64,000 bases of DNA from Chitinivibrionales bacterium (GTDB taxonomy: Bacteria; Fibrobacterota; Chitinivibrionia; Chitinivibrionales; WJKA01): positions 94,071 to 158,070 of the forward strand of contig WJLW01000075.1 in the NCBI GenBank assembly GCA_014728295.1, written 5' to 3'. The notes beneath the pieces were generated by a model, which made no database searches, was not told where the DNA came from, and worked only from the letters and a program-made list of their open reading frames with translations. Positions 1 through 8,619 of the stretch are shown here, piece after piece (within the stretch, counting starts at the first letter, position 1; each line of letters begins with the position of its first letter). The translations under genes and the position numbers were made by a program.

Positions 1-641
1 GTCCACTCTGCACCGAGGGTTCGGCTGAAATCGAGGCGATAATCCAGCTTGTCGGTCACGAACGTCCGTCCCACGCCCCGGGTGCGCGCCGACAGCAAAA
101 CACAATTGCCGATCGGCCCGGCGCCCAGAATCGCGATTGAATTACCGGCAAGGCCTCCGGACTGCTTGACAGCATAGACGCCAATCGAAAGTGGCTCGAC
201 CAGCGCGGCCTGCTCCGGACTCAACCCGTTGGCGCGGAAGCAGCTTTCGGCAGGCATGACAATGCGTTCGCACAGACACCCGTCGGCTTGACCGGGAGTT
301 CCCAGAAATCCCAGGTTGCGGCAGGTATGCGGGCGCCCCGCCCGGCATTGATCGCATTTCCAGCAGGAGATTGCGGGATCAACAGCCACCAGGTCACCAA
401 CGGCAACTTTGTCGACAGCATCGCCGAGCGCCGCAACATATCCAGAGCATTCATGCCCCACCCGATACGGATATGAAACGACCTGTGAGCCGATGCGGCC
501 GGTTTCATAATAGTGTACATCCGAGCCGCAGACACCGATTGTATGCATTCTGATAAGCACGTCGGTAGATTTCCGCAGTTCGGGGGCCGCGACGTCCCTC
601 ATTTCCATCGCACGAATACCGGTTAAAACCATTGCTTTCAT
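1..641 (-). CDS. Zinc-dependent alcohol/polyol dehydrogenase (MDR family), 3' end outside window
   Basis: Medium-chain dehydrogenase that would oxidise a sugar alcohol or alcohol with NAD(P). The frame opens with MKAMVLTGIRAMEM and runs off the left edge after about 213 residues. Visible motifs are GVCGSD with the catalytic-zinc Cys, GHECSG, the structural-zinc cysteines spaced 0/3/6/14 in CWKCDQCRAGRPHTC, and the nucleotide-fold glycines LGAGPIGN. The ATG overlaps the stop of the FAD dehydrogenase upstream (ATGA), so the two are translationally coupled. Closest in feel to sorbitol/threonine dehydrogenases; the substrate cannot be read from this part. Confidence 0.9.
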   Translation of the reverse strand, partial: MKAMVLTGIRAMEMRDVAAPELRKSTDVLIRMHTIGVCGSDVHYYETGRIGSQVVSYPYRVGHECSGYVAALGDAVDKVAVGDLVAVDPAISCWKCDQCRAGRPHTCRNLGFLGTPGQADGCLCERIVMPAESCFRANGLSPEQAALVEPLSIGVYAVKQSGGLAGNSIAILGAGPIGNCVLLSARTRGVGRTFVTDKLDYRLDFSRTLGAEW

Positions 642-2233
642 GATTGCCCCGCACAGCTAAAGACGTTGCCGGTATTGAGCAGACCGGCCGGATCAAAGAG
701 CAGCTTGAGCTGTTTCATCTGTTCAATTTTATGCCGTCCGTACATGATTTCAAGCAAGGTCCGCTTCAGTTTGCCGATGCCGTGCTCAGCGGAGACAGTA
801 CCGCCGGCCGGTACTATTTTGCGTGCCCACTCAAGAAACAGTGCTTTGCCGTGCTCATATTCCTGCATGGTGTTGGGCAGGATATTGACATGCACATGAT
901 TGTCGCCGATGTGCCCAAAAATGGCTGAGTCCAGGCCCATTTGCGCAAGGCCACGGCTATACATATCCATCACCCATTCCAGCTTATCGTCGGGCACCGC
1001 CATGTCGGAGCCCAGCTTCGTCAGTGCCGGTTCGACTTTTCTGCGCGCGTCGATAAGCATATTGATCGATTCGGGCACGGCATGTCGAATGAATTTAAGA
1101 CGCTCCATGCCGGCCGGCGTGTCTCCCACAACGGCGTCTTCATCGTTGCCCCCGGATTGGGCAATAATTTCGGCCGACGCGACAAGAGCTTCCTCCACCT
1201 CATCCGCTGTGCCGTCGAATTCGAAGTATATTCCGGTTTGAAACCGGGGCGGCAAATCGGGCAGATCGGCAAAAGCTTCGTTTCCGGCTTTCTGTCGACG
1301 CAACAAGTCAAGGGCAGAGTGGTTGATCAGTTCGATTGCGGACGGTTTGTGCTCCAATCGTACAGAGATTGCATTCGAAGGTTCGCCGCGCAGGGCGCGT
1401 ACAAGCAACCAGGCGCTGGATTCGTCCGGGAGAAAAGCCAGAATTCCACAGATAGATTCGGGCCGCGGCCGCAGGACCAATTCGATTTCACTGATGATAC
1501 CGAGCGTACCCTCCGAGCCGATGAACAGATCGACCGGATCCATATCATCCCGCACACAGAAACCGGCTGCATTTTTAATCCGCGGCGGTTGATAATCGGG
1601 AAGCATCCCGGCGATTCGCCGTCCGCGTTCGGTTGTCAATTCAAAGCTGCGCCCACGCGCCGCCGCCTCGCCCCTGCGCAGGGCAACCACATCGCCGTCT
1701 GCAAGCACGACACGCAACGCATTGATATGCGCCCGCATGGCGCCGTAGTAAAAGCTGCGCGCACCACTTGCATTGCATGCAGCCATCCCTCCGATCGAAG
1801 CGCTTTTTTCGGTTGGATCGGGTGGAAAAAAAAGAATCGCTGAGGCGTGCATATTCTCGGCGGCGCGCAAAGACATCGCACTCCATCCGGTTGTATCAAA
1901 CGAACGGTTTTCAAGCGCGTTGAGTACATCGAGCTGCAGTACACCCGGCTGAACTCTAAGATACCATTTTCCCGACGAGTCATCGCAGCGCAAACCGGTC
2001 ATGCGGTTCATTCTGGAAAGATTGAGAACCAGGCCGCGCGGCGGCGTCGCACCGCCGGTCAGGCCGGTGCGGGCGCCCTGGATAGTAACGGTCATATTCT
2101 CACGGTATGCCTGGTTGAGACAAGCGCTGATCGCCTCTTCTGATGCGGGAAAGCAGATTGCATCGGCAGTACCGGTCAGACGCGACTCGTCGCGCAGATA
2201 TTCGGCATCATTCTCCTGAAATGCTCGTATCAT
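638..2233 (-). CDS. FAD-linked oxidase of the GlcD / D-lactate dehydrogenase type
   Basis: Flavoprotein of about 531 residues, expected to oxidise a 2-hydroxy acid. The PCMH-type FAD-binding domain covers roughly residues 30-215, with the segment GARTGLTGGATPP. The FAD-oxidase C-terminal domain follows, with FIGSEGTLGIISEIEL and the family-typical SAEHGIGKLKR and FDPAGLLNTGNVF near the end. I chose the ATG at 2233, preceded by AGGCAGG; a TTG at 2248 in the same frame is the alternative. Its 5' end overlaps the 3' end of the glycosidase gene and its stop overlaps the dehydrogenase start, so the three form one operon, probably handling a liberated sugar. Confidence 0.9.
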   Translation of the reverse strand: MIRAFQENDAEYLRDESRLTGTADAICFPASEEAISACLNQAYRENMTVTIQGARTGLTGGATPPRGLVLNLSRMNRMTGLRCDDSSGKWYLRVQPGVLQLDVLNALENRSFDTTGWSAMSLRAAENMHASAILFFPPDPTEKSASIGGMAACNASGARSFYYGAMRAHINALRVVLADGDVVALRRGEAAARGRSFELTTERGRRIAGMLPDYQPPRIKNAAGFCVRDDMDPVDLFIGSEGTLGIISEIELVLRPRPESICGILAFLPDESSAWLLVRALRGEPSNAISVRLEHKPSAIELINHSALDLLRRQKAGNEAFADLPDLPPRFQTGIYFEFDGTADEVEEALVASAEIIAQSGGNDEDAVVGDTPAGMERLKFIRHAVPESINMLIDARRKVEPALTKLGSDMAVPDDKLEWVMDMYSRGLAQMGLDSAIFGHIGDNHVHVNILPNTMQEYEHGKALFLEWARKIVPAGGTVSAEHGIGKLKRTLLEIMYGRHKIEQMKQLKLLFDPAGLLNTGNVFSCAGQS

Positions 2234-4499
2234 ATTCCTGCCTGTCAAAGGTAAACGATTGCGATCCCCCGGCCAGGGGATATTCCGTTCCCCGCCACGC
2301 CAGGATACCGTCGAGCTGCCGGGGGAGGTCGATGCTCACAACGTCGACACAATCCTGTGCGGCATACTGCACGGCAATAACACCGTCCGGATGCGGGCTG
2401 CGACAATGAATCTCCCTGAGCGGCCCGACCTGAGGCGCAATGCGCACGGCACGGAAACCGGGAGCATCGGGCCGGATGCCGGCCAGCGTGGCATGCATAT
2501 GGAAAAGCGGATGCGATGCGAAACCGTGACAGTCACTGCGCGAAGGTTCGGGCTGCTCGATCGGCGTTTTGAATCCCATTTTGTCAAGCACCTTCCACCG
2601 TGCAAAACGCGGCAGCAATTCGGCGCCTTTGCCGAGGAAGCTCAACGCTTCGTGTACATAGTAGGCAAAGTAAACGGTGGCTTTGCTCAATCCGGAGCCG
2701 GCTGACACTGCGTTGCCGCACTGGGCGACAACTTCAGCATCAAAGGCCCCGCAAAGGATCGCCAGGCTCTGGGCATGTTCGCTGAAATGCACTTGTGCGA
2801 CGTCATCGGCGAACATGCCGCGCTGCGGGCACCAGAAGGTATCGAAGATTGCGCCTGCCAGCCGAACGTATAACTCACGATGATACGCGAAAAGGTGCGG
2901 GTTGCCGAATTCGCGCTCCAGGTCACAGGCATCTTTTAGGACGGTCAGCAAGAGCAGGTTATTGACCGCCGAGATGCCTTCGCCGCCGGGAGCGTAGCCG
3001 GTATCCCATTCGGGTACCCAGTCGATGAACGACCACCCGGGCAATGCGTTAAGCAAGGTTTGCTCGCCGAGATGCCGGCGGACTTCTTCCAGCATGCCGC
3101 GCACACCGGCCAGCATCTGCTTGACAAATTCATCATCCCGCCGCCACCAGGCAAAATCCCTGAGCATCGAAATCCACAAAAGGCCGAACGTGCAGCTCAT
3201 CTGGTAGGGCGTGCTTGGATAGCGCTCCAGCACGAATCCGTTTATCGCTCGCGACCAGTCGAATAATTCGATGCATCGCTTTTGCAGGTGCGTATCTGTG
3301 TTCATGACATAGCTTGCCAGCATCTGGACGCGGGAGTCACCGGTATAGTTGAGTTGCTCATAAAACGGACAGTCTATGAATGTTTCGTGTGCGTTCATCA
3401 GAATGCCCTGCGCACAGATGCGCTCGACCGGCGCCAGCTCTGTATCGTCGGAATGGAACGAACCCTCATTTTCAAAAGGATAGCGGGTTTGCTGAAGCTT
3501 AATATTCTCGATTGTCAAGGGTTCAGCCCGCGTGGTGACCGTAATCATCACGTAGCGGCCGGCCCGCCACCAGGGAGCGCGAAAGCATTGGTCGGCCTCG
3601 CCGTTGCTGATAAACGTATCGCCGAATCCCAGAAAATGCTTGTGCTCGATATCGTTACGATTACCCTTGGCACGTTTGGCCTTGATGACGCCGTCATGGT
3701 TGTGCTCGTAGCAGGATTCATCCCAGAGAACCGATATCTCCGCATCACGGCCGCCGGAGAGAATCGCTTCGGTAAAGCAGCAGGCGTATCGCTCAAGATC
3801 CCACAGCGCGGAGAGGACGCAGGCAGGCTCAATGGTAAGCGGTTCGTCACCCGAAATCAGGCGCTGCCACGCCCGGGTGTCCGCTTCATCGGTTTCGTGC
3901 AGCACCTGCCTGGCGTCGCCGGGGGAAACCATGCGAATGCGACCGGCGTTCAGGCGCGCATGCATCTGCTCGGGTAGTGGTGTGGGATGCAATTTCCAGC
4001 CGGATCTGATCGTGCCGTCTTTAAGCGAATTAATCGGTGCGCGGGCTACTACGGGCTCACACCACGAACCGGTTGGGGTGCGTCCGTCGATACAATACCC
4101 CGGCCCCACTACATGGTAGCTCAGGTTGGCAAAATGACGCAACGTAATCCGCTCGTCCCTGTAAACGCGCCAGGGAGCCGATCCGGTGGTCAAATCGACC
4201 GGGCCATCTTCAGACAAACAGATGAATCCCGGTTTATGCGTCATCTGGGCCAGGGGCATTGCTTCGCTCAGATAGTCAACGCGTGCACTCAGCCGATGCC
4301 GGCCGCGGTTGAGCTTCAGGCGATAGGAGTGAAAACTCCAGTGGTCGACATCACTTCTGTCGGGACCGATACCAATCAACCGGTGATTGCCGTATAGCTC
4401 AAAACGCTGGTCGGCACTGACATGCAGAATGACCTCACTATCGCAATCCAGCTCAAACATGCATTCAAAATGCATAAATGCGCTGCAGGGGTGCACCAC
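2208..4499 (-). CDS. GH78-like alpha-L-rhamnosidase family glycosidase
   Basis: Putative glycoside hydrolase of at least 763 residues: N-terminal beta-sandwich, then a six-hairpin (alpha/alpha) barrel. DCPFYEQLNYTGDSRVQ, about half way, matches the GH78 signature that normally reads DCPQR.ERLGWTGD. A C-terminal sandwich follows (residues about 680-760). No signal peptide is seen. GTG at 4499 is the first common start, but the frame stays open upstream to a TGA near 4617 and encodes plausible sandwich sequence (ACWITHPAVVHPCSAF), so the true start is probably further out, perhaps a CTG near 4604 behind AAAGAGG. First gene of the sugar operon. Substrate unknown. Confidence 0.8.
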   Translation of the reverse strand: MVHPCSAFMHFECMFELDCDSEVILHVSADQRFELYGNHRLIGIGPDRSDVDHWSFHSYRLKLNRGRHRLSARVDYLSEAMPLAQMTHKPGFICLSEDGPVDLTTGSAPWRVYRDERITLRHFANLSYHVVGPGYCIDGRTPTGSWCEPVVARAPINSLKDGTIRSGWKLHPTPLPEQMHARLNAGRIRMVSPGDARQVLHETDEADTRAWQRLISGDEPLTIEPACVLSALWDLERYACCFTEAILSGGRDAEISVLWDESCYEHNHDGVIKAKRAKGNRNDIEHKHFLGFGDTFISNGEADQCFRAPWWRAGRYVMITVTTRAEPLTIENIKLQQTRYPFENEGSFHSDDTELAPVERICAQGILMNAHETFIDCPFYEQLNYTGDSRVQMLASYVMNTDTHLQKRCIELFDWSRAINGFVLERYPSTPYQMSCTFGLLWISMLRDFAWWRRDDEFVKQMLAGVRGMLEEVRRHLGEQTLLNALPGWSFIDWVPEWDTGYAPGGEGISAVNNLLLLTVLKDACDLEREFGNPHLFAYHRELYVRLAGAIFDTFWCPQRGMFADDVAQVHFSEHAQSLAILCGAFDAEVVAQCGNAVSAGSGLSKATVYFAYYVHEALSFLGKGAELLPRFARWKVLDKMGFKTPIEQPEPSRSDCHGFASHPLFHMHATLAGIRPDAPGFRAVRIAPQVGPLREIHCRSPHPDGVIAVQYAAQDCVDVVSIDLPRQLDGILAWRGTEYPLAGGSQSFTFDRQEYDTSISGE

Positions 4500-4782
4500 G
4501 GCGGGATGGGTTATCCAGCAGGCTGATTCAAGAGCCGCGCGTTTGCGTATATTGGCGTCGGCAAAAGCTCGGCAGAGCGAAGAATAAATGCGGGCAACTT
4601 CCAGGATAAGCCTCTTTCACAACAATTGACATGCAGGGAGCAATAATGTACGTCATTAATCGAACTTTTAAAATTACTTTATGAAGATAAATCACTGTCT
4701 CGCATTTCCTTATTTATTTTATATTTCTGATGATGCTACCGAAACAAATCTGCAAACCATACCACCAAAGGAGCGGATTCGC

Positions 4783-5526
4783 ATGAATACCAAAATCGGT
4801 CGAAGCGTGCTCAGGCAAGCCGCGGCAGTGCTGGTAGCTGTCAGCAACCTGCTGTTTGCCGCGCCGATGATTGAATTTGACCAGAAAGAAGTGGATCTGG
4901 GTACGATAAAAGAAGGCGCCAAAGACAAGATCAAGCATACCTTCACCATGAAAAACACCGGCGATGAGGTATTAAAAATTACGAAAGTGCGCCCCGGGTG
5001 AGGATGCACCGTGGTCGATTATGATTCGATCATCCCGCCTGGTCAGGCGGGAAAACTAGTCCAGGAAGTAGATATCAAGGGTAAACACGGCGGCACCGTA
5101 AAAAAGTCGGTGCGTATACAATCGAATGCCAAAAACGAGCCAACGGTGTCGGTGATTCTCTCGGTTAAGATTCTGCCGGTCGTTGGCGTGTCTGCACACT
5201 ATATTCAACTGAAAGACATGCACGATGAACCATTTGTCTTGACCTTGAAAACTGAAAAGCCCGATTTGAAAGTAAACCAAGTCACATTTAAGACCCGGGG
5301 CGCCCGGAATTCGAGCTGGCAGGTAGGCTTACCGGCGTTCATCAATTATACCCTGACCCGAGCCGCCAAACCCGATAATGACGGCTATTTTGACTACACC
5401 TTACAGTTGAAATCAAAGCTTAATCTCAAAGATAACAAGCACGGCTCTTTCCTCGTTGCCACCAATCATCCGCACAAAAAAGAAATCGAGATTCGTGGCA
5501 GAATCGACCTGCTAAAGCCGCACTAA
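4783..5526 (+). CDS. DUF1573-type exported protein, probable selenoprotein (in-frame UGA at 4999-5001)
   Basis: One reading frame of 248 codons interrupted only by TGA at codon 73. Protein upstream (FDQKEVDLGTIKEGAKDKIKH...) and downstream (GCTVVDYDSIIPPGQAGK) is continuous DUF1573 sequence. DUF1573 proteins typically carry S-C-G-C-T here; the UGA sits exactly at the first Cys, giving PG-U-G-C-T with Sec73 and Cys75. Other genes in the window end in TGA, so UGA is not a general sense codon. ATG at 4783 follows AAAGGAGCGG and starts a signal peptide (MNTKIGRSVLRQAAAVLVAV). Two hairpins lie just after the UGA. Alternatives are a nonsense mutation or sequencing error. The role of DUF1573 is unknown; the CxC-like motif suggests thiol/selenol redox or metal binding outside the inner membrane. 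Confidence 0.75.
5011..5033 (+). promoter_or_regulatory. Candidate bacterial SECIS stem-loop (proximal)
   Basis: Begins 9 nt after the in-frame UGA. Positions 5011-5018 pair with 5026-5033 (8 bp including two G-U), leaving a seven-base loop TTATGAT with one G. Spacing to the apical loop (about 17-23 nt) fits bacterial SECIS elements, but the loop G is not among the first loop bases as is usual. Confidence 0.4.
5034..5051 (+). promoter_or_regulatory. Candidate bacterial SECIS stem-loop (distal, stronger)
   Basis: CCCGCCT pairs perfectly with AGGCGGG around the loop GGTC, all inside the coding frame. The loop starts with GG and contains GGUC, as the E. coli fdhF SECIS loop does, but it lies about 40 nt after the UGA, at or beyond the usual distance. 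It and the proximal hairpin are adjacent and could stack. Confidence 0.4.
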
Positions 5527-5533
5527 CGGCATA

Positions 5534-6478
5534 ATGAACGATTCCTGCATCTTTGGTCCGGTAGCCTCCCGCCGATTAGGATCATCACTGGGCGTCGACA
5601 TGACGCCCGCTAAATTTTGCACCCTCAACTGCGTCTATTGTGAATGCGGCAAGACAACTCGCCTGACAATGCGACGAGATGAATATATTCCATTCGAAAA
5701 AATCCGCCATGACATCGAAACTGCACTTGCCGATACACCCGAGCTGGATGTTATAACGTTTTGCGGCAGTGGTGAGCCGACCCTCAACACTGCTCTGGGT
5801 CCGTCAATCACCTATACCAAATCACGCTACCCGCAGTACCGCACGGCTGTTTTGACAAACGCAACGCTGCTGCACGATCCGCAGGTTCGCAGCGAAGTTG
5901 CCCGCGCGGATCTGGTATTACCTTCGCTGGACGCGGTTTCGCAGGAAATATTCGAGAAAATCAACCGGCCCGACCCGACAATAACGGCATCTCTCATCAC
6001 CGAGGGCCTGCTTGCCTTTGCACGGGAGTATTCGACACCTGTCTGGCTGGAAATATTTATTATCGAAGGGATAAATGACCTTCCTGACGAGCTGCACAAA
6101 TTCAGAAACATAGTTGAAAAAGTAAATCCTCGCAGAATACATCTTAATTCGCTTGATCGACCCGGTACGTGCTCGTGGGTGAAACCCGCTTCTTCCCAAC
6201 GGCTGACCACGATTGCACAGTATTTTACTCCATGGCCGGTCGAGATATCAAGCCGTGACGTCCTCCCGACTCTCACACTACGGACGGTACAGCAGGCACA
6301 CAGGAAGATCATCACTACCATCCAGCGCCGTCCCTGCACCGTTGAGGAACTGTCCTCGCTCATCGGTCAGTCGATAAATCAAACGAATGCGCTGCTGCAC
6401 AGCCTGATCGACAAGCAAAAAGTCGTTGAGAAAAAGGAAGGCGATATAACATTCTATACTGCTGCATCATCTCAATAG
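5534..6478 (+). CDS. Radical SAM protein (COG0731-like)
   Basis: Radical S-adenosylmethionine enzyme of 314 residues. The [4Fe-4S] cluster motif is FCTLNCVYCECG near residues 28-40 (CxxxCxxC), followed by TFCGSGEPTLN, the glycine-rich SAM-binding strand. The last 65 residues (TLRTVQQAHRKIITTIQRRP onward) look like a winged helix. It starts 8 bp after the DUF1573 selenoprotein gene, so the two are probably co-transcribed. COG0731 contains Fe-S oxidoreductases of uncertain role; the reaction cannot be named from sequence. Confidence 0.85.
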   Translation: MNDSCIFGPVASRRLGSSLGVDMTPAKFCTLNCVYCECGKTTRLTMRRDEYIPFEKIRHDIETALADTPELDVITFCGSGEPTLNTALGPSITYTKSRYPQYRTAVLTNATLLHDPQVRSEVARADLVLPSLDAVSQEIFEKINRPDPTITASLITEGLLAFAREYSTPVWLEIFIIEGINDLPDELHKFRNIVEKVNPRRIHLNSLDRPGTCSWVKPASSQRLTTIAQYFTPWPVEISSRDVLPTLTLRTVQQAHRKIITTIQRRPCTVEELSSLIGQSINQTNALLHSLIDKQKVVEKKEGDITFYTAASSQ

Positions 6479-6523
6479 GCCCTTTGCCGGAGGCCAGAAC
6501 CACTATCTTGCAATTATTGATTA

Positions 6524-6558
6524 TTTGATATAGTATTTAAGAATATCAAATTGATATT
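6524..6558. promoter_or_regulatory. Repeated inverted motif ATTTGATAT/ATATCAAAT upstream of the hybrid kinase
   Basis: ATTTGATAT (6524-6532) is mirrored by ATATCAAAT (6543-6551). The latter is part of a perfect 17-base palindrome, AATATCAA-A-TTGATATT (6542-6558). It lies 60-90 bp before the kinase start in an AT-rich intergenic gap and looks like an operator. No regulator is assigned. Confidence 0.35.
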
Positions 6559-6581
6559 TGCATCCATACCTATACTTTTTA

Positions 6582-6604
6582 TTGCCCGATAACCGTCCGG
6601 GCAA
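6582..6604 (+). other. Short hairpin overlapping the ribosome binding region of the hybrid kinase gene
   Basis: TTGCCCG (6582-6588) pairs with CGGGCAA (6598-6604) around a nine-base loop. The 3' arm runs into AAGGCGGG, the likely ribosome binding site for the ATG at 6617, so folding could lower translation. No U-run follows, so it is not a terminator. Confidence 0.3.
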
Positions 6605-6616
6605 GGCGGGCATTCA

Positions 6617-8551
6617 ATGGCCGAAAATGAAAACATACCCGACAACTCTGAAAACGAAGCATCGGGCAGCATGCTGCAGCGGCAATATAATTTTCTCTAC
6701 CATTCGATAGATGCACAGATCGATCCTTTCTTTGTCAAAGATGAATTCAATCGCTGGGTGGTCATGAATGAGGCCTTCAGTGAACTGCTCGGAATGGATC
6801 GTGCCGAGATCCTGGGCCGGGAAGCAGACGAGCGGTTTGCAGCAATCTGCATCAGCAGCCCGCAAACACAGAAATTATTCATTGAGGTGCATGGCGACAC
6901 GTATGAGGCTCGGCAGCGTACGTTTGTAGATCCGCTTTCGGAGCAGCTCTTTGTTTCCTGCACACTGCACTTGAGCCACAATGATGCAGCCCCGGATCAC
7001 GCGCAGAAGCAGGATCTGCTGCGCCCGTTAATGGACAATATCCCCGATTTCATTTATTTCAAAGACGCTAAATCGCGTTTCATTCAGGCCAACAAGGCGC
7101 ATCTTACCTTGCTGGGTGTGGAATCGGTCGGGGAAGTAGCCGGCAAGACCGATTTTGAATTTTTCCCCGACGACCAGGCAACCAGATATTATTCCGATGA
7201 GCAATATGTCATCGGTACCGGCCGCCCGATACTCGACCGTGAAATCCTGGTCAAGAGTTTCAATGGGGCCGAGACCTGGGTTTCAACAACCATGGCTCCA
7301 ATTCAGGATGACGGGAGCAATCCTGCAGGCGTTGTCGGTATCGGCCGCGATATTACCAATCGCAAAATTGCCGAAAGCGAAAAAGAGCAACTTGAAGAAC
7401 AACTAACGCAGGCACGCAAGCTGGAATCCCTGGGACAACTGGCCGGCGGCGTTGCTCACGACTTTAACAATATGCTCGGCGCCATACTGGGATATGCCAA
7501 TATGATCAAGCGCAGACTCGCCCGTGACAACACAACGCTTGACAAATACATTACTACCATCATCGAAGCTTCAAAACGGGCCGCAGATCTCACGACCAAG
7601 CTGCTGGCCTTTGCACGGCAAGGCAAATATAAAATAGAGCTCATTAACGCGCATGAAATTGTACAGGACGTAATCAAGCTGCTTGAGCACACTATCGACA
7701 AACGAATAATTATCGTGCACCATTTAAAGGCCGATCCTGCAACAATTCGCGGCGACCGCACACAATTGCAAAATGCAATCCTGAACCTGGCCGTCAATGC
7801 ACGTGATGCAATGCCCAAGGGCGGTGAAATGACTTTTGCTTCCGAATTGGTTGACAAATCCCCAGACAGCACCCAAAACTTTCCGCCGCAACTTCTGCCG
7901 GGGCGCTATGTACTGATCACGGTAGCCGATACGGGAACGGGAATCGACGAAAAAATCCGCACGAAAATATTCGATCCGTTCTTTACCACAAAAGAGCCGG
8001 GAGAAGGCACCGGCCTGGGGCTGGCAAGCGTGTACGGCACCGTTGACAATCACAAAGGTGCTGTCGAGCTGAAAAGCGAAGTAGGCGAAGGCACCGAAGT
8101 TACACTGTACCTGCCGCTGATCGATCTGCCTATCCAGCACAAATCAGATGAGGCTCTTGAAATAATACACGGCGAGGGCAGCATTCTGGTTGTTGATGAT
8201 GAGGAATTCGTTCGCCAGATGGCAATCGATATGCTGACCGATCTCGGATACAACGTTGTGACATGCGCAGACGGCAAAGAAGCGGTAAATTATTATCAGG
8301 ATCATCATGCGTCCACCGATATCGTCATTGTCGACATGATCATGCCGCGCATGGGTGGCTACGATTGCGCAAACGAGTTGCTCAAAATCAATCCCGATAT
8401 AAAAATTATCATTGCTACCGGCTACAGTATTGCCGCCGATACGCAACGCATTATAACCAAAGGCATTGCCGGTTTCATTCAGAAACCATTTGAGGAAGAT
8501 GAGATATCGCGTCTGCTCTCCGATATACTGCAGCCCAAGGGCGCCATCTAA
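6617..8551 (+). CDS. PAS-containing hybrid sensor histidine kinase with C-terminal receiver
   Basis: Soluble hybrid sensor kinase of 644 residues without obvious membrane segments. Two PAS domains occupy about residues 20-130 and 135-255. A dimerisation/phosphoacceptor box has [20 protein letters not shown] (His near 285). The HATPase domain has the N box ([14 protein letters not shown]), G1 (DTGTGID) and G2 ([13 protein letters not shown]). A receiver domain covers about residues 520-640, with ILVVDDEEF, the phospho-acceptor Asp in [13 protein letters not shown], and the late Lys in IQKPFEE. It probably relays phosphate to a partner not in the window. Signal unknown. Confidence 0.92.
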   Translation: MAENENIPDNSENEASGSMLQRQYNFLYHSIDAQIDPFFVKDEFNRWVVMNEAFSELLGMDRAEILGREADERFAAICISSPQTQKLFIEVHGDTYEARQRTFVDPLSEQLFVSCTLHLSHNDAAPDHAQKQDLLRPLMDNIPDFIYFKDAKSRFIQANKAHLTLLGVESVGEVAGKTDFEFFPDDQATRYYSDEQYVIGTGRPILDREILVKSFNGAETWVSTTMAPIQDDGSNPAGVVGIGRDITNRKIAESEKEQLEEQLTQARKLESLGQLAGGVAHDFNNMLGAILGYANMIKRRLARDNTTLDKYITTIIEASKRAADLTTKLLAFARQGKYKIELINAHEIVQDVIKLLEHTIDKRIIIVHHLKADPATIRGDRTQLQNAILNLAVNARDAMPKGGEMTFASELVDKSPDSTQNFPPQLLPGRYVLITVADTGTGIDEKIRTKIFDPFFTTKEPGEGTGLGLASVYGTVDNHKGAVELKSEVGEGTEVTLYLPLIDLPIQHKSDEALEIIHGEGSILVVDDEEFVRQMAIDMLTDLGYNVVTCADGKEAVNYYQDHHASTDIVIVDMIMPRMGGYDCANELLKINPDIKIIIATGYSIAADTQRIITKGIAGFIQKPFEEDEISRLLSDILQPKGAI

Positions 8552-8619
8552 GGCGCACCGGGAGCAGAGCGTGCATTAATTGACGAGTGCAATTATGATT
8601 GTACCGTTAATCCGATTCA

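Noticed and set aside
941..1843. Open frame of 300 codons on the plus strand
   Set aside because: Antisense to the FAD-linked dehydrogenase; composition is a shadow, no ribosome site or family motif.
3282..3977. Open frame of 231 codons on the plus strand
   Set aside because: Antisense shadow of the GH78-like gene.
4681..5001. Reading the DUF1573 region as two separate genes with starts at 4681 and 5011
   Set aside because: The frame is continuous across the TGA, the second half lacks a ribosome site and signal peptide, and the domain spans the stop.
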